Below, in pieces: positions 26,328 to 36,640 of a stretch of DNA of 64,000 bases (position 1 is its first letter; the number at the start of each line of letters is the position of its first letter). The notes beneath the pieces are model-generated. The model did not search any database. It saw only the letters and a list, made by a program, of their open reading frames with translations, and was not told the origin of the DNA. Both the position numbers and the translations under genes were made by a program. This DNA comes from Chloroflexaceae bacterium. Lineage in GTDB: Bacteria; Chloroflexota; Chloroflexia; Chloroflexales; Chloroflexaceae. The stretch lies in the NCBI GenBank assembly GCA_028282325.1, contig JANQID010000140.1, positions 1 through 64,000 on the forward strand, read 5' to 3'.

Positions 26328-28787
26328 ATGACGAACGATAACCAGCAGCGCCAACAGCAACCTTTTGACATCGATGCCAGCGTGAATGTTGAATCAGAAG
26401 AAGCGATGATGTTCAACGCGGCGCTGGATGAGCAAAACCTGGATGCACGAGAGTTGCCCCTGGTAGTTCTGGGCGAGATGGTGATCATGCCGCATATGAC
26501 GGTGCCGCTCCAGGTTGGGCAGGGCAAATCATATCGGGCGATGGAACGCGCCTGGGATGAAGACCGCGAGGTCTTGCTCATCTTCGTTTCTGAGCATGAA
26601 ATCGAGAGCTATAAGAATGGCCAGGCGCGTGATCTTCCGCGGATCGGCGTGATGGCCAAACTGGAAGAATTTATCAAGCTTCCGGATGGCATTGTCCGGA
26701 TTGTGTTGGAAGGCATGAGCCGAGCGCGGATTGTTGATGTCACCCAGAGCGAGCCGTTCTATCGTGTGCGCTGCGATCTGATCTATGACCCTGAAGTCGC
26801 TGGCGCCGAGATCGAAGCGCTGATGGATACGGTGAAGCAACAGGTTGATGAGTTCGTTGACTATCTTGGTGAAGTGCCGCAGGAAGCGATCGCGTTTGTG
26901 CATCGTATTCAGCAACCCGGCCATCTGGCCGATCTGGTGACGTGGGGGCCGGCGTTCGAGTTTAGCGATCGCCTCGATATTCTCAATGCGCTTGATCCGG
27001 TCGAGCGGCTGCGTAAAGCGTATTTTATTCTGGCGCGCCAGTTGGAGTTGCTCAAACTCCGCCAGAAGATACAGCAAGATACGAAAGAAGTGCTTGATCA
27101 GGGCCAGCGGGAGTATTTCTTGCGCGAGCAGATGCGGATCATTCGGCGCGAGTTAGGCGAAGATGACGATAGCGACGACCCGGTCGATGAACTGCGCCGC
27201 AAGATTGCCGAGCTTAATGCTCCGGATTATGTCAAAGAACAGGCGCTGCATGAGGTCAAGCGTTTGGCCCAGCAAGGCATGAACAGTCCCGAGGCTGGGG
27301 TTATTCGCACTTACGTCGATTGGATTGTAAATCTGCCGTGGGGTGATGAAGAGCATGCCGAGATCAGTATTAGCGAGGCGCAGAAGGTGCTCGATACTGA
27401 TCACTATGGCCTGGAGAAAGTCAAGGAGCGCATCTTGGAGTATCTGGCGGTGCGCAAGCTGGCGGGCAAGAAGATGCGCTCGCCGATCCTCTGTTTTGTC
27501 GGTCCGCCCGGCGTCGGCAAAACGAGTCTGGGCCGCTCGATCGCCCGTGCTTTGGATCGCAAGTTTGCACGCACGAGTCTGGGCGGCGTTCGCGATGAGG
27601 CCGAGATTCGCGGGCATCGGCGCACCTACATTGGCGCAATGCCCGGACGCATTATCCAGGCGATGAAAACGGCGAAGTCGAATAGCCCCGTATTTATGCT
27701 GGATGAGATCGACAAGGTTGGGATGGATTTTCGTGGCGATCCAACATCGGCATTGCTGGAAGTGCTCGATCCGGAGCAGAACAATGCCTTTAGCGATCAT
27801 TATCTGGAAATACCTTACGATCTGAGTAAAGTTATCTTCATTGCGACGGCAAACCAGCTTGAACCTATTCCCAGCCCCTTGCGCGATCGTATGGAAATTA
27901 TCGAGATCGGCGGCTATACCGAGGATGAGAAGATTGAGATTGCGCGCGGCTTCCTGGCTCCGAAGCAACTTGAGTTTCACGGCTTGACAGCCGAGCAACT
28001 TGTGATTGATGACTCAGCGCTGATCAAGATCGTGCGCGGGTATACCCGCGAGGCCGGCGTGCGCAATCTTGAGCGTGAGATTGCCAGCCTGTGCCGCAAG
28101 GTTGCGCGAAAAGTGGCGACTGTGCAAGATGAAGACACGAGCGAATCCTCCACGGTAAGCTATACGATCAGCGAAGCCGATGTCGCGACATACCTTGGTC
28201 CGGAGCGCTTTTCCTACGGGCTGGCTGAGGAGAAGGACGAAGTTGGGGTGGCGACCGGCGTTTCGTGGACGCCAACCGGCGGTGATGTGTTGAGCATCGA
28301 AGTTTTGCCGGTGCAGGGTAAAGGCACGCTTCATCTTACCGGCCAGCTTGGCGATGTGATGCGCGAGAGCGCCCAGGCGGCGATGTCTTACGCTCGTTCA
28401 CGGGCTGAGTTGTTCGGCGTCGATCCGAGCTATTTTGATGAGCATGTCATTCACATCCACGTACCCGAAGGGGCAGTGCCGAAAGACGGCCCTTCGGCTG
28501 GCATTACACTGACCACGGCGTTGATTAGCGCAATGACCGGCAAGCCGGTGCGGCGCGATGTGGCTATGACCGGCGAAGTGACGTTACGCGGCAAGGTGCT
28601 TGGTATCGGCGGCTTAAAGGAGAAAACCCTGGCGGCGCATCGGGCGGGCATTAAGACGTTTATTATGCCCAGGGAAAATGCGAAGGACATTGTCGAATTG
28701 CCAGATAAAGTGCGCCAGGATCTGCATCTTGTGCCGGTTTCTTCAATGGATGAGGTCTTAAAAATCGCGCTGCATAATGGGTTCTAA
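26328..28787 (+). CDS. lon: ATP-dependent protease La (LonA)
   Basis: An 819-residue AAA+ protease degrading misfolded and regulatory proteins. The N-terminal substrate domain (about 45-240) begins LPLVVLGEMVIMPHMTVPLQ. The AAA+ module has Walker A GPPGVGKT at 392-399 and Walker B PVFMLDEIDKVG. The protease domain has the catalytic dyad Ser723 in PKDGPSAGIT and Lys766 in GGLKEKTLAAHR. A 40-residue N-terminal extension rich in Gln, Asp and Glu precedes the conserved part. Single gene, possibly controlled through the inverted repeat at 26194. Confidence 0.97.
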   Translation: MTNDNQQRQQQPFDIDASVNVESEEAMMFNAALDEQNLDARELPLVVLGEMVIMPHMTVPLQVGQGKSYRAMERAWDEDREVLLIFVSEHEIESYKNGQARDLPRIGVMAKLEEFIKLPDGIVRIVLEGMSRARIVDVTQSEPFYRVRCDLIYDPEVAGAEIEALMDTVKQQVDEFVDYLGEVPQEAIAFVHRIQQPGHLADLVTWGPAFEFSDRLDILNALDPVERLRKAYFILARQLELLKLRQKIQQDTKEVLDQGQREYFLREQMRIIRRELGEDDDSDDPVDELRRKIAELNAPDYVKEQALHEVKRLAQQGMNSPEAGVIRTYVDWIVNLPWGDEEHAEISISEAQKVLDTDHYGLEKVKERILEYLAVRKLAGKKMRSPILCFVGPPGVGKTSLGRSIARALDRKFARTSLGGVRDEAEIRGHRRTYIGAMPGRIIQAMKTAKSNSPVFMLDEIDKVGMDFRGDPTSALLEVLDPEQNNAFSDHYLEIPYDLSKVIFIATANQLEPIPSPLRDRMEIIEIGGYTEDEKIEIARGFLAPKQLEFHGLTAEQLVIDDSALIKIVRGYTREAGVRNLEREIASLCRKVARKVATVQDEDTSESSTVSYTISEADVATYLGPERFSYGLAEEKDEVGVATGVSWTPTGGDVLSIEVLPVQGKGTLHLTGQLGDVMRESAQAAMSYARSRAELFGVDPSYFDEHVIHIHVPEGAVPKDGPSAGITLTTALISAMTGKPVRRDVAMTGEVTLRGKVLGIGGLKEKTLAAHRAGIKTFIMPRENAKDIVELPDKVRQDLHLVPVSSMDEVLKIALHNGF

Positions 28788-28833
28788 TCAGGGAAATCGG
28801 TTGGCGTTGCCTTGACAACATTTGACTCTTTGT

Positions 28834-28864
28834 AATGGGCTGTCTCATTATCAGATGGCCCATT
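28834..28864 (+). terminator. Hairpin downstream of lon
   Basis: AATGGGC (28834-28840) pairs with GCCCATT (28858-28864), 47 bases after the lon stop. No clear T tract follows, so efficiency is uncertain. Confidence 0.45.
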
Positions 28865-28989
28865 CATTGTGTTGGTCTAGCGCAGAATTTGCTTGAAAAG
28901 CCAACTGTAAAGCTGGGGGATACGTATTTCACAATCGTTTTTGGGCGGTTTTGAGACTGTAGGTTGCTACCAAACAATATTGGAGACAC

Positions 28990-29091
28990 CGCATGCGGTC
29001 ATTCTGAGCGCAGGCGAAGAACCTCAGATTCTAACAACGCCGAGACCCTTCACACTGCCTGCGGCTCCGTTCAGGGTGACATGCGGCATGG
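28990..29091. repeat. Dispersed imperfect inverted repeat (GTCATTCTGAGCG type)
   Basis: Arms GTCATTCTGAGCGCAGGCGA and GCGGCTCCGTTCAGGGTGAC face each other around CGAGACCCTTCACACTGCCT. This type of sequence is scattered through intergenic regions of many bacteria. Only one copy is seen in this window. The rest of 28788-29114 holds no gene. Confidence 0.5.
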
Positions 29092-29114
29092 GTAGCATCG
29101 TTTGGTAGCTGTAG

Positions 29115-29143
29115 TTGCGGTTTGATACTACGCATGTTATAAT
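29115..29143 (+). promoter_or_regulatory. Promoter of the SAM riboswitch operon
   Basis: -35 TTGCGG (29115-29120), 17-base spacer, consensus -10 TATAAT (29138-29143). The transcript would begin near 29150, about 45 bases before riboswitch stem P1. Confidence 0.75.
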
Positions 29144-29194
29144 CGCCGTCGTCTTAAGCATAAGCAAAAATTTGTAATAACATACATACGGAAA

Positions 29195-29363
29195 CTCATC
29201 AAGAGGGGCTGAGGGACTGGCCCGATGACGCCCGGCAACCCCATACGGAAGTTTTGAGTTTTGGGCCCTGGTTTAACTTGCGGCATAATGTGAAACTCAA
29301 GTCTTCTAGGAAGGTGCCACTTCCTGCAAGCATATGGCGATGCCACAATGCTTGAGAGATGAG
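29195..29363 (+). ncRNA. SAM-I (S-box) riboswitch
   Basis: The conserved SAM-I blocks are present in order: CTCATCAAGAGGGGCTGAGG, GATGACGCCCGGCAACC, AGGTGCCA with TTCCTGCAAG, and the closing GAGATGAG. P1 pairs CTCATC (29195-29200) with GATGAG (29358-29363). The 3' strand GAGAGG (29361-29366) can alternatively pair with CCTCTC of the terminator, the expected antiterminator. When SAM is plentiful the terminator forms and the mtnA-metK operon is off. Confidence 0.96.
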
Positions 29364-29377
29364 AGGCTTCCTAGGCA

Positions 29378-29406
29378 AACCTCTCGCTATGCGGGAGGTT
29401 TTTTTT
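29378..29406 (+). terminator. Riboswitch-controlled intrinsic terminator
   Basis: AACCTCTCGC pairs with GCGGGAGGTT around a TAT loop, followed by an eight-T run. It is the expression platform of the SAM-I riboswitch. Confidence 0.93.
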
Positions 29407-29519
29407 CGAGATACGAAGATCGCAACCGGAAGAAAGTCGTGCGCAATGTGTCGTTTGGATGATGCCAGATATGTGAAGTCTCGCTCTGTGCTCGGTTTTG
29501 CTCTCTGTGAGGTTCACCT

Positions 29520-30572
29520 ATGAACACTAACGAATTGCGGACAGTCTGGTGGGAAAACGCAAATGTCTGCTTGATCGATCAACTCCGACTTCCCCACGAG
29601 CAGGTGACTGTACGTTGTCAGACAGTGGATGAAGTTGCACGGGCGATCAAGACGATGCAGGTTCGAGGAGCGCCGGCAATCGGTTGCACAGCGGCGTATG
29701 GTATGGCGCTGGCGGCGAGAAATAGTGTTGCGACGACAGTCGAGGCACTCATTGAAGAATTGTATCAAGCAAAAGCGACGCTTGATGCCCAGCGCCCGAC
29801 AGCAGTGAATTTGATGTGGGCGACCAAGCGAATGCTCCAGAAGGCGATTACGTCTTCCAATGAGCCGGAGTTGCTGCGGCAGCGATTGCTTGATGAAGCC
29901 CATGCTATTTTGCATGAAGATCTGGATATGTGCCACGCCATAGGGGAGTATGGCGCGCCGCTCATCCCTGAACGTGGCAATGTGCTGACCCATTGCAATG
30001 CGGGCGGTTTAGCGACTGCCGGCTATGGTACAGCTCTGGCGCCGATCCGAACCGCGCATAGCCAGGGGCGCACGATCCACGTGCATGTTGATGAAACGCG
30101 ACCGTTTCTTCAGGGCGCGCGCCTGACCGCGTGGGAGTTGCGCGAGGCCGGCATTCCGCAGACTCTCATCACCGATAATATGGCCGGCTTTATGATGAGC
30201 CGCGGTAACGTGGACTGCATTATTGTCGGCGCTGATCGCATCGTTGCGAACGGTGACGTGGCGAATAAGATTGGCACCTATAGCCTCGCGGTGCTGGCAC
30301 AATATCACAAGATTCCGTTCTATGTCGCAGCGCCATTTTCGACCGTTGATCTATCGCTTGCCAGCGGTGATCTGATACCTATCGAAGAGCGATCACCCGA
30401 TGAAGTGACGCATATCGGCGGTCGTTTGGTCGCTCCGGAGCATGTGGTTGCGGCGCATCCGGCATTTGATGTGACGCCAAATGACCTGATTACCGCAATC
30501 ATTACCGAACAGGGAGTGATTCGCCCGCCGTTTGATCAAGGGCTTTTTGGGCTTGGTCGGCGCGATGGGTAG
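29520..30572 (+). CDS. mtnA: S-methyl-5-thioribose-1-phosphate isomerase
   Basis: A 350-residue enzyme of the methionine salvage pathway converting methylthioribose 1-phosphate to methylthioribulose 1-phosphate. The family signatures are GAPAIGCTAAYGMALAA, NVLTHCNAGGLATAGYGTAL (catalytic Cys), and VDLSLASGDLIPIEERSPDE; the catalytic Asp lies in IIVGADRIVANGD. It belongs to the eIF2B-like fold. First gene of the SAM-I-controlled operon. The ATG at 29520 has a GTGAGG site close upstream. Confidence 0.95.
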   Translation: MNTNELRTVWWENANVCLIDQLRLPHEQVTVRCQTVDEVARAIKTMQVRGAPAIGCTAAYGMALAARNSVATTVEALIEELYQAKATLDAQRPTAVNLMWATKRMLQKAITSSNEPELLRQRLLDEAHAILHEDLDMCHAIGEYGAPLIPERGNVLTHCNAGGLATAGYGTALAPIRTAHSQGRTIHVHVDETRPFLQGARLTAWELREAGIPQTLITDNMAGFMMSRGNVDCIIVGADRIVANGDVANKIGTYSLAVLAQYHKIPFYVAAPFSTVDLSLASGDLIPIEERSPDEVTHIGGRLVAPEHVVAAHPAFDVTPNDLITAIITEQGVIRPPFDQGLFGLGRRDG

Positions 30573-30596
30573 GAATGGGTAGAGAAATAAAGGGCG

Positions 30597-31646
30597 ATGC
30601 CTCTTTCTTTTTTTCCGGCGTGTTTGCCAATTGCTCAGGGCAGTTTGCCGCACAGCGATCCAGCACGGGCGATACAGATTCTCGAATCCACAATGCCGCA
30701 TATATTGTCATGGCCAAGGCTGCCGTGTCGGGATTTCCGTGAACAGGGTATTGTACAAAGTGTGCGATCATTTCCGGGCGTTGTAATTGATACTGAACAA
30801 GAGTCTATCTATGTTGAACAAGCGGTAGCTGAGCAGGGTCTGGATCAGCTAGCATTAAACTATCTTCGCGATGAGACTACAACGGGCATCTTGCCATCAG
30901 AAGATGCAGCAGGAATGACCGAGTTGCTGTACCGTTTGAATGTGATTCAAGGCTACAAAGGCAAGGCGCTTAAAGGTCAAATTGCTGGCCCGATCAGCCT
31001 GGGATTGCGGCTCACTGATGAACGTCGACGCTCGCTCGCCTATCAACCGGCGATGCTCGAAGCGCTCGCTCAGCATCTAGCACTCCGCGTCGAATGGCAG
31101 GAGTCACGATTGTCGGCACGATCAGATGATATTATCATCTGCGTAGAAGAGCCATTTCTCGATGCATTTAACTCGCCATTTTGTCCAATACGTTGGGAGC
31201 AAAGCCTCGAATTGCTTGATCGCGTGTTTGCGGGACTCAAGGGCTGCCGGGGATTGGCGACAAGGGGTATGGTGAATTGGTCGCGCTTGCTCGAATCCGC
31301 CGTCGAGCTAATCATCCTTGATTCCTACGAACATAGTGCGACGTTATTTGATGCGACGGACGCATTGGCGGCTTTTCTCGAACGCCCTGGCTACATTGCA
31401 TGGGGCATCGTTCCGGCTGATGAGCATATGCTGGCGTTCGAAACTTCCGCAGCATTGAGCACTCGATTGTTCAACATCATTGATCGTCTGACGGCGCGAG
31501 GGCTGTCGCGTGATGCGCTTCTGCAAGCGTCGCTCATAACGACGAGCGATGATCTGGCGTTTATGTCGCCGGAAGGCGCCGAACAAGCGCTTCAGTTATG
31601 CGCCGATGTATCCGCGCATATGCGAGAATTCTACGGATTAATATGA
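30597..31646 (+). CDS. MetE/UROD-like protein lacking visible zinc ligands
   Basis: A 349-residue TIM-barrel-type protein of the cobalamin-independent methionine synthase/uroporphyrinogen decarboxylase group, recognised by GSLPHSDPARAIQ near the N-terminus, LKGQIAGPISLGLRL, ICVEEPFLDAF and AFLERPGYIAWGIVPAD. In methyl-transferring relatives zinc is held by an H-x-C-x(n)-Cys set; here the equivalent stretches read ATRGMVNW and ITTSDDLAF, with no His or Cys. It may bind a methionine-cycle metabolite or act as a regulator. It lies 24 bases after mtnA in the SAM-I operon. The start at 30597 has only a weak AAGGGCG site, so a later start is possible. Confidence 0.7.
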   Translation: MPLSFFPACLPIAQGSLPHSDPARAIQILESTMPHILSWPRLPCRDFREQGIVQSVRSFPGVVIDTEQESIYVEQAVAEQGLDQLALNYLRDETTTGILPSEDAAGMTELLYRLNVIQGYKGKALKGQIAGPISLGLRLTDERRRSLAYQPAMLEALAQHLALRVEWQESRLSARSDDIIICVEEPFLDAFNSPFCPIRWEQSLELLDRVFAGLKGCRGLATRGMVNWSRLLESAVELIILDSYEHSATLFDATDALAAFLERPGYIAWGIVPADEHMLAFETSAALSTRLFNIIDRLTARGLSRDALLQASLITTSDDLAFMSPEGAEQALQLCADVSAHMREFYGLI

Positions 31647-31683
31647 CTCCGGTTGGCATCGGTGATGGGAGGAGGATATTGCT

Positions 31684-32664
31684 GTGCGAATTGTGGTAAC
31701 TGGCTCGCTGGCCTATGATTACATTATGAACTTTCCAGGCTACTTCAAGGATCATATGTTGCCCGATAAAGCCCATATGCTCTCGGTCAGCTTCCTGGTC
31801 GACACGATGCGCAAAATGCGAGGCGGGGTGGCAGGCAACATCGCGTACAATCTAGCTTTGCTCGGCGAGGAGCCGCTGATTATCGGGACGGCAGGTCAGG
31901 ATTTCGCCGAATATCGGGCCTGGCTCGATCAGTATGGCATTGATACGAGCGGCATTGTTGAGATTGAGAACGAGTTTACGTCATCGTGCTTTATTAATAC
32001 CGACCGTTCGAACAATCAGATTGTGGCCTTTTATGCCGGTGCAATGACTCGTTCGCGCGAACTCTCGATGAAAGATTTTGGGCTTGGCCAGGACGATCTC
32101 GTTGTGATTTCACCGACCGATCCCGAAGCGATGGAGCGCTACGCCGCCGAATGTCAGCAGCTTGGCGTTCCCTATGTATTTGATCCTGGCAAGCAAACGC
32201 CGCGCTTGGAAGCGCAGCATATCCGCGTCGGCTTGAAAGGCGCAAAGATGCTGGTGGGCAATGATTACGAGTTTGGTATGATGGCGAAGCGTCTGGATAT
32301 CAGCGAAGCTGAGTTGATTGCCAGCGCCCCAATCACCGTCATTACACGCGGCGAGTACGGATCGACCATCTATACCAGTGCAACTGACGGTCAGGGCGTT
32401 ACTATTCCAGTCGCTCCCGTCTCTGAAATTGTTGATCCGACTGGCGCCGGAGATGCGTTCTTGTCTGGCCTGGTATTCGGTCTGGCTCGCGGCTTGCCGC
32501 TGGAAATTACAGGCCGAGTCGCAGCTTTGGCGGCCACCTATGCTATTGAGAAGCGCGGTTGCCAGGAGCATTTCTATACGCGCGAAGCATTTAGCGAGCG
32601 CTATCAATCTGCGTTTGGCGCTGCATTGCCTGAAGAGGCTATGGCAGCGCTCCAACTGGCATGA
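31684..32664 (+). CDS. PfkB-family kinase, probably adenosine kinase
   Basis: A 326-residue ribokinase-fold enzyme. VTGSLAYDYIMNFPG opens the fold, RGGVAGNIAYNLALLG is PfkB signature 1, and VDPTGAGDAFLSGLVFG is signature 2 with the catalytic Asp. The GTG start at 31684 has AGGAGG 8 bases upstream. Sitting directly before ahcY and metK, it most likely phosphorylates the adenosine released by S-adenosylhomocysteinase, which pulls that reversible reaction forward. Substrate is inferred from context; a nucleoside or sugar kinase of other specificity is possible. Confidence 0.85.
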   Translation: MRIVVTGSLAYDYIMNFPGYFKDHMLPDKAHMLSVSFLVDTMRKMRGGVAGNIAYNLALLGEEPLIIGTAGQDFAEYRAWLDQYGIDTSGIVEIENEFTSSCFINTDRSNNQIVAFYAGAMTRSRELSMKDFGLGQDDLVVISPTDPEAMERYAAECQQLGVPYVFDPGKQTPRLEAQHIRVGLKGAKMLVGNDYEFGMMAKRLDISEAELIASAPITVITRGEYGSTIYTSATDGQGVTIPVAPVSEIVDPTGAGDAFLSGLVFGLARGLPLEITGRVAALAATYAIEKRGCQEHFYTREAFSERYQSAFGAALPEEAMAALQLA

Positions 32665-32741
32665 ACTTTGTTGGTTGCGCACCTCGATGGATTCCAGATG
32701 TGTTCGTGAGGTTGAGACGCATATCTTCTGTTGTTAGTTGA

Positions 32742-34052
<1,311 letters not shown>

Positions 34053-34192
34053 AGAACCCGTTGTTCACGACATTGGGATAGCCTATTGCTCTGATGTATA
34101 CGATTTTTTCTACATCATACGGTATCGCGCGGAACATCGGCGCTGGCGCTTCTTTCGCGCGAATATAACCTGTAGCAAGAGAGAGAAAGTCT

Positions 34193-35404
34193 ATGTCAAC
34201 CACATTTATGCAATCGCCCAAGTTCTTCTTCACCAGTGAGTCGGTGACGGAAGGACATCCGGACAAGCTGTGCGATCAAGTCAGCGATGCCATTCTGGAT
34301 GCGTTTCTGAAGATTGATCCGCGTGCGCGTGTGGCTTGTGAGACGGCGACCACGACCGGTATGATCGTCGTTATGGGTGAAGTGACGTTTGCACAAGGTT
34401 ATGTCCCGGTTGAAGAGATCGTTCGCCGAACGGTCAGCGAAATTGGCTACGTTGATGCGTCATACGGCTTTGATGCCGATACGTGCGGCGTGATGGTTGC
34501 GCTGCATGGTCAGTCGCCGGATATTGCGATGGGCGTCGATAAGGCACTAGAGATTCGCAGCACTACCACCGAAGAGGAAGTGGAGACGGTAGGCGCCGGC
34601 GACCAGGGGATGATGTTTGGTTTTGCATGCAACGAGACCCCTGAGTTGATGCCGGCCTCGATTGCGTTTGCCCATCGCCTGGGACGACGCCTGTCACACC
34701 TCCGCAAAGAAGGAGTGTTGCCCTATCTGCGCCCCGATGGCAAGAGCCAGGTGACGGTGCAATATGCCTATGGCAAGCCTGTGCGCGTAGATACGGTGCT
34801 GATTAGCAACCAGCACGCGCCTGATGTGAGCCAGGAGCAGATCCGCGATGATATTATCGAACATGTCATTCGCGCAGAAATTCCCGCAGATTGGTTGGAT
34901 GACAAAACTAAATATTTTGTTAACCCGACCGGTCGTTTTGTAATCGGTGGACCGATGGGCGATAGTGGTTTGACCGGACGCAAGATCATCGTCGATACCT
35001 ATGGCGGCGTGGCTCGTCATGGCGGCGGCGCTTTCAGCGGCAAGGATCCGACGAAGGTGGACCGCAGCGCGGCGTACGCGGCGCGCTATGTCGCGAAGAA
35101 CGTCGTAGCGGCGGGTCTGGCGGATCGCTTCGAAGTGCAAATTAGCTATGCGATCGGCGTGGCGCGCCCGTTGTCGGTAAGCGTAGAGACGTTTGGCACC
35201 GGGAAAGTCAGCGATGAGATGATCGAGCGACTAATCTTCGAACATTTTGATCTGCGACCGGGCGCTATCATCCGTGATCTGGATTTGCGCCGTCCTATCT
35301 ATCGCAACACAGCGGCATATGGCCACTTTGGGCGTGATGATATTGACGCTCCCTGGGAGCGAACCGACAAAGCCGATGCACTTCGCCGGGACGCTGGTTT
35401 GTAA
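34193..35404 (+). CDS. metK: S-adenosylmethionine synthetase
   Basis: A 403-residue enzyme making SAM from methionine and ATP. Signatures [36 protein letters not shown] and [20 protein letters not shown] are intact. Last gene of the SAM-I operon, 140 bases after ahcY, with a strong hairpin just downstream. Its product is the riboswitch ligand, giving direct feedback. Confidence 0.97.
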   Translation: MSTTFMQSPKFFFTSESVTEGHPDKLCDQVSDAILDAFLKIDPRARVACETATTTGMIVVMGEVTFAQGYVPVEEIVRRTVSEIGYVDASYGFDADTCGVMVALHGQSPDIAMGVDKALEIRSTTTEEEVETVGAGDQGMMFGFACNETPELMPASIAFAHRLGRRLSHLRKEGVLPYLRPDGKSQVTVQYAYGKPVRVDTVLISNQHAPDVSQEQIRDDIIEHVIRAEIPADWLDDKTKYFVNPTGRFVIGGPMGDSGLTGRKIIVDTYGGVARHGGGAFSGKDPTKVDRSAAYAARYVAKNVVAAGLADRFEVQISYAIGVARPLSVSVETFGTGKVSDEMIERLIFEHFDLRPGAIIRDLDLRRPIYRNTAAYGHFGRDDIDAPWERTDKADALRRDAGL

Positions 35405-35440
35405 CTTGTTCCGTGAAATAATGGAATGAGCGTCGATCAT

Positions 35441-35483
35441 GAAACCCCTTGCTCATTGGTACAATGTAAAAGCAAGGGGTTTC
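35441..35483. terminator. Bidirectional hairpin between metK and the PRK-like gene
   Basis: GAAACCCCTTGCT (35441-35453) and AGCAAGGGGTTTC (35471-35483) form a perfect 13-bp stem with a 17-base loop. It lies between convergent genes, 37 bases after metK and 32 bases after the opposing stop, and can end both transcripts. Confidence 0.8.
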
Positions 35484-35514
35484 AGCATCTCTTGAGTCGA
35501 GAGGCGAAATAGAT

Positions 35515-36459
35515 TTAGGTTTGCCGCATTTGATCTAATTGATAAGCCACCAGTAATTGGGTGAGCGCCAGGGTGTCGCTCTGGCGGCGATAATTCATCT
35601 CTTCAGTCACCACTCCGAGTTGCTCACGCGCTAACCGCCGTCGTTCCGGCATCTTCCGCCAAATGTGATCTTCCAGGATGGAGGCCTGTGTGGCGGTGAT
35701 TGTTCCCAGAATCTCTATCTCATCATCAATCAGACCATCTTCGTCGACAACATTCTCCCGCAACTGTATATATGGGCGAACGTCTGGCGCTTGATCGAGG
35801 ATTGCCGCTATTGTCTCGATCACTAGCGGTCCGTGTTGATTGCGGCGCTGTATAAGTCGTACAGTCAATTGGTCAAAACGCTGTTTGCTGCTATCAGGAG
35901 CGGCGGTTGTTGCTGAAAAGTGGATTATGGCATCAACGTGACGACGTTGTGGTCGTATGTAGCGTTCAGCATCACGCTTGCGCGGCGCAGCCTGGGCTTC
36001 GATTTGCTCCGGGGTATAACCGCGCTGACTTATATCGCGGCTCTGCTCCCATTGACGGCGCAAATCCTCATCCGGTTCAACGAAGATCGTAAGGTCGAAA
36101 AACGCGGCAAGCTCAGGGGTTGTCAGCGTTAGCATACCGTATGCGATAACAAGATTGGTTGCGATGACGTGCTCGGATGCACGCAAAGTTCCGGAACGAT
36201 GGTCGTACATCGGCTTGTTGATCGCTCCGCCTGAGCGTAGCGTCGCCAGGTGCTCCGTCAGAAGCTCTATATCGTAAGCGGCAGGATCGAGCGCCGTGAG
36301 ACCAAGTCGCGATCGCTCCGTGCGGCTGTAACGTAGATAATCATCCAGAGCAATAGGCGTTACGCCGCCGCCCAGAATGCGCACGATTCCTCGCGTGAAC
36401 GTTGTCTTGCCGGAAGCATTGTCTCCGACAATGCCAAGCATAAGCGGGCGAGTGTTCAT
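35515..36459 (-). CDS. Phosphoribulokinase/uridine kinase-like protein
   Basis: A 314-residue P-loop kinase. LGIVGDNASGKTTFTRGIVR is the Walker A region, TPIALDDYLRYSRTERSRLG and TALDPAAYDIELL match the PRK/uridine kinase family, and KPMYDHRSGTL follows. Class II phosphoribulokinases share all these blocks, but the segment usually reading as an E-G-(L/M) motif appears as IAYGML, and the C-terminal 100 residues (after about 215) are distinctive. No other Calvin-cycle gene is nearby, so I do not call it a true PRK. It could phosphorylate ribulose 5-phosphate, a nucleoside or another sugar phosphate. Confidence 0.75.
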   Translation of the reverse strand: MNTRPLMLGIVGDNASGKTTFTRGIVRILGGGVTPIALDDYLRYSRTERSRLGLTALDPAAYDIELLTEHLATLRSGGAINKPMYDHRSGTLRASEHVIATNLVIAYGMLTLTTPELAAFFDLTIFVEPDEDLRRQWEQSRDISQRGYTPEQIEAQAAPRKRDAERYIRPQRRHVDAIIHFSATTAAPDSSKQRFDQLTVRLIQRRNQHGPLVIETIAAILDQAPDVRPYIQLRENVVDEDGLIDDEIEILGTITATQASILEDHIWRKMPERRRLAREQLGVVTEEMNYRRQSDTLALTQLLVAYQLDQMRQT

Positions 36460-36575
36460 TGATGTTCTACCTCGGCAAAATACGCATGTTGCGCTAAACG
36501 CGAACCAACGGCAAGCGAATGATGGTTCCTGCTCACATCCTTCTTCATAGCGCCTTAATTCTACCAGATAAAATA

Positions 36576-36602
36576 ATGGTTGCCAGCAAAACTGGCAACC
36601 AT
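36576..36602 (-). terminator. Terminator of the metalloprotease gene
   Basis: ATGGTTGCCAG and CTGGCAACCAT form an 11-bp stem with a 5-base loop. On the minus strand it lies 38 bases after the protease stop and is followed by TATTTTATC. Confidence 0.8.
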
Positions 36603-36640
36603 CGCGAAAACCTAGACTCCTTCAGGCTGGAGAAGGCTAT

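Noticed and set aside
35515-36459. Evidence for a Calvin cycle from the PRK-like kinase
   Set aside because: No RuBisCO or other cycle gene nearby, and a usually conserved motif differs; the kinase family includes other substrates.
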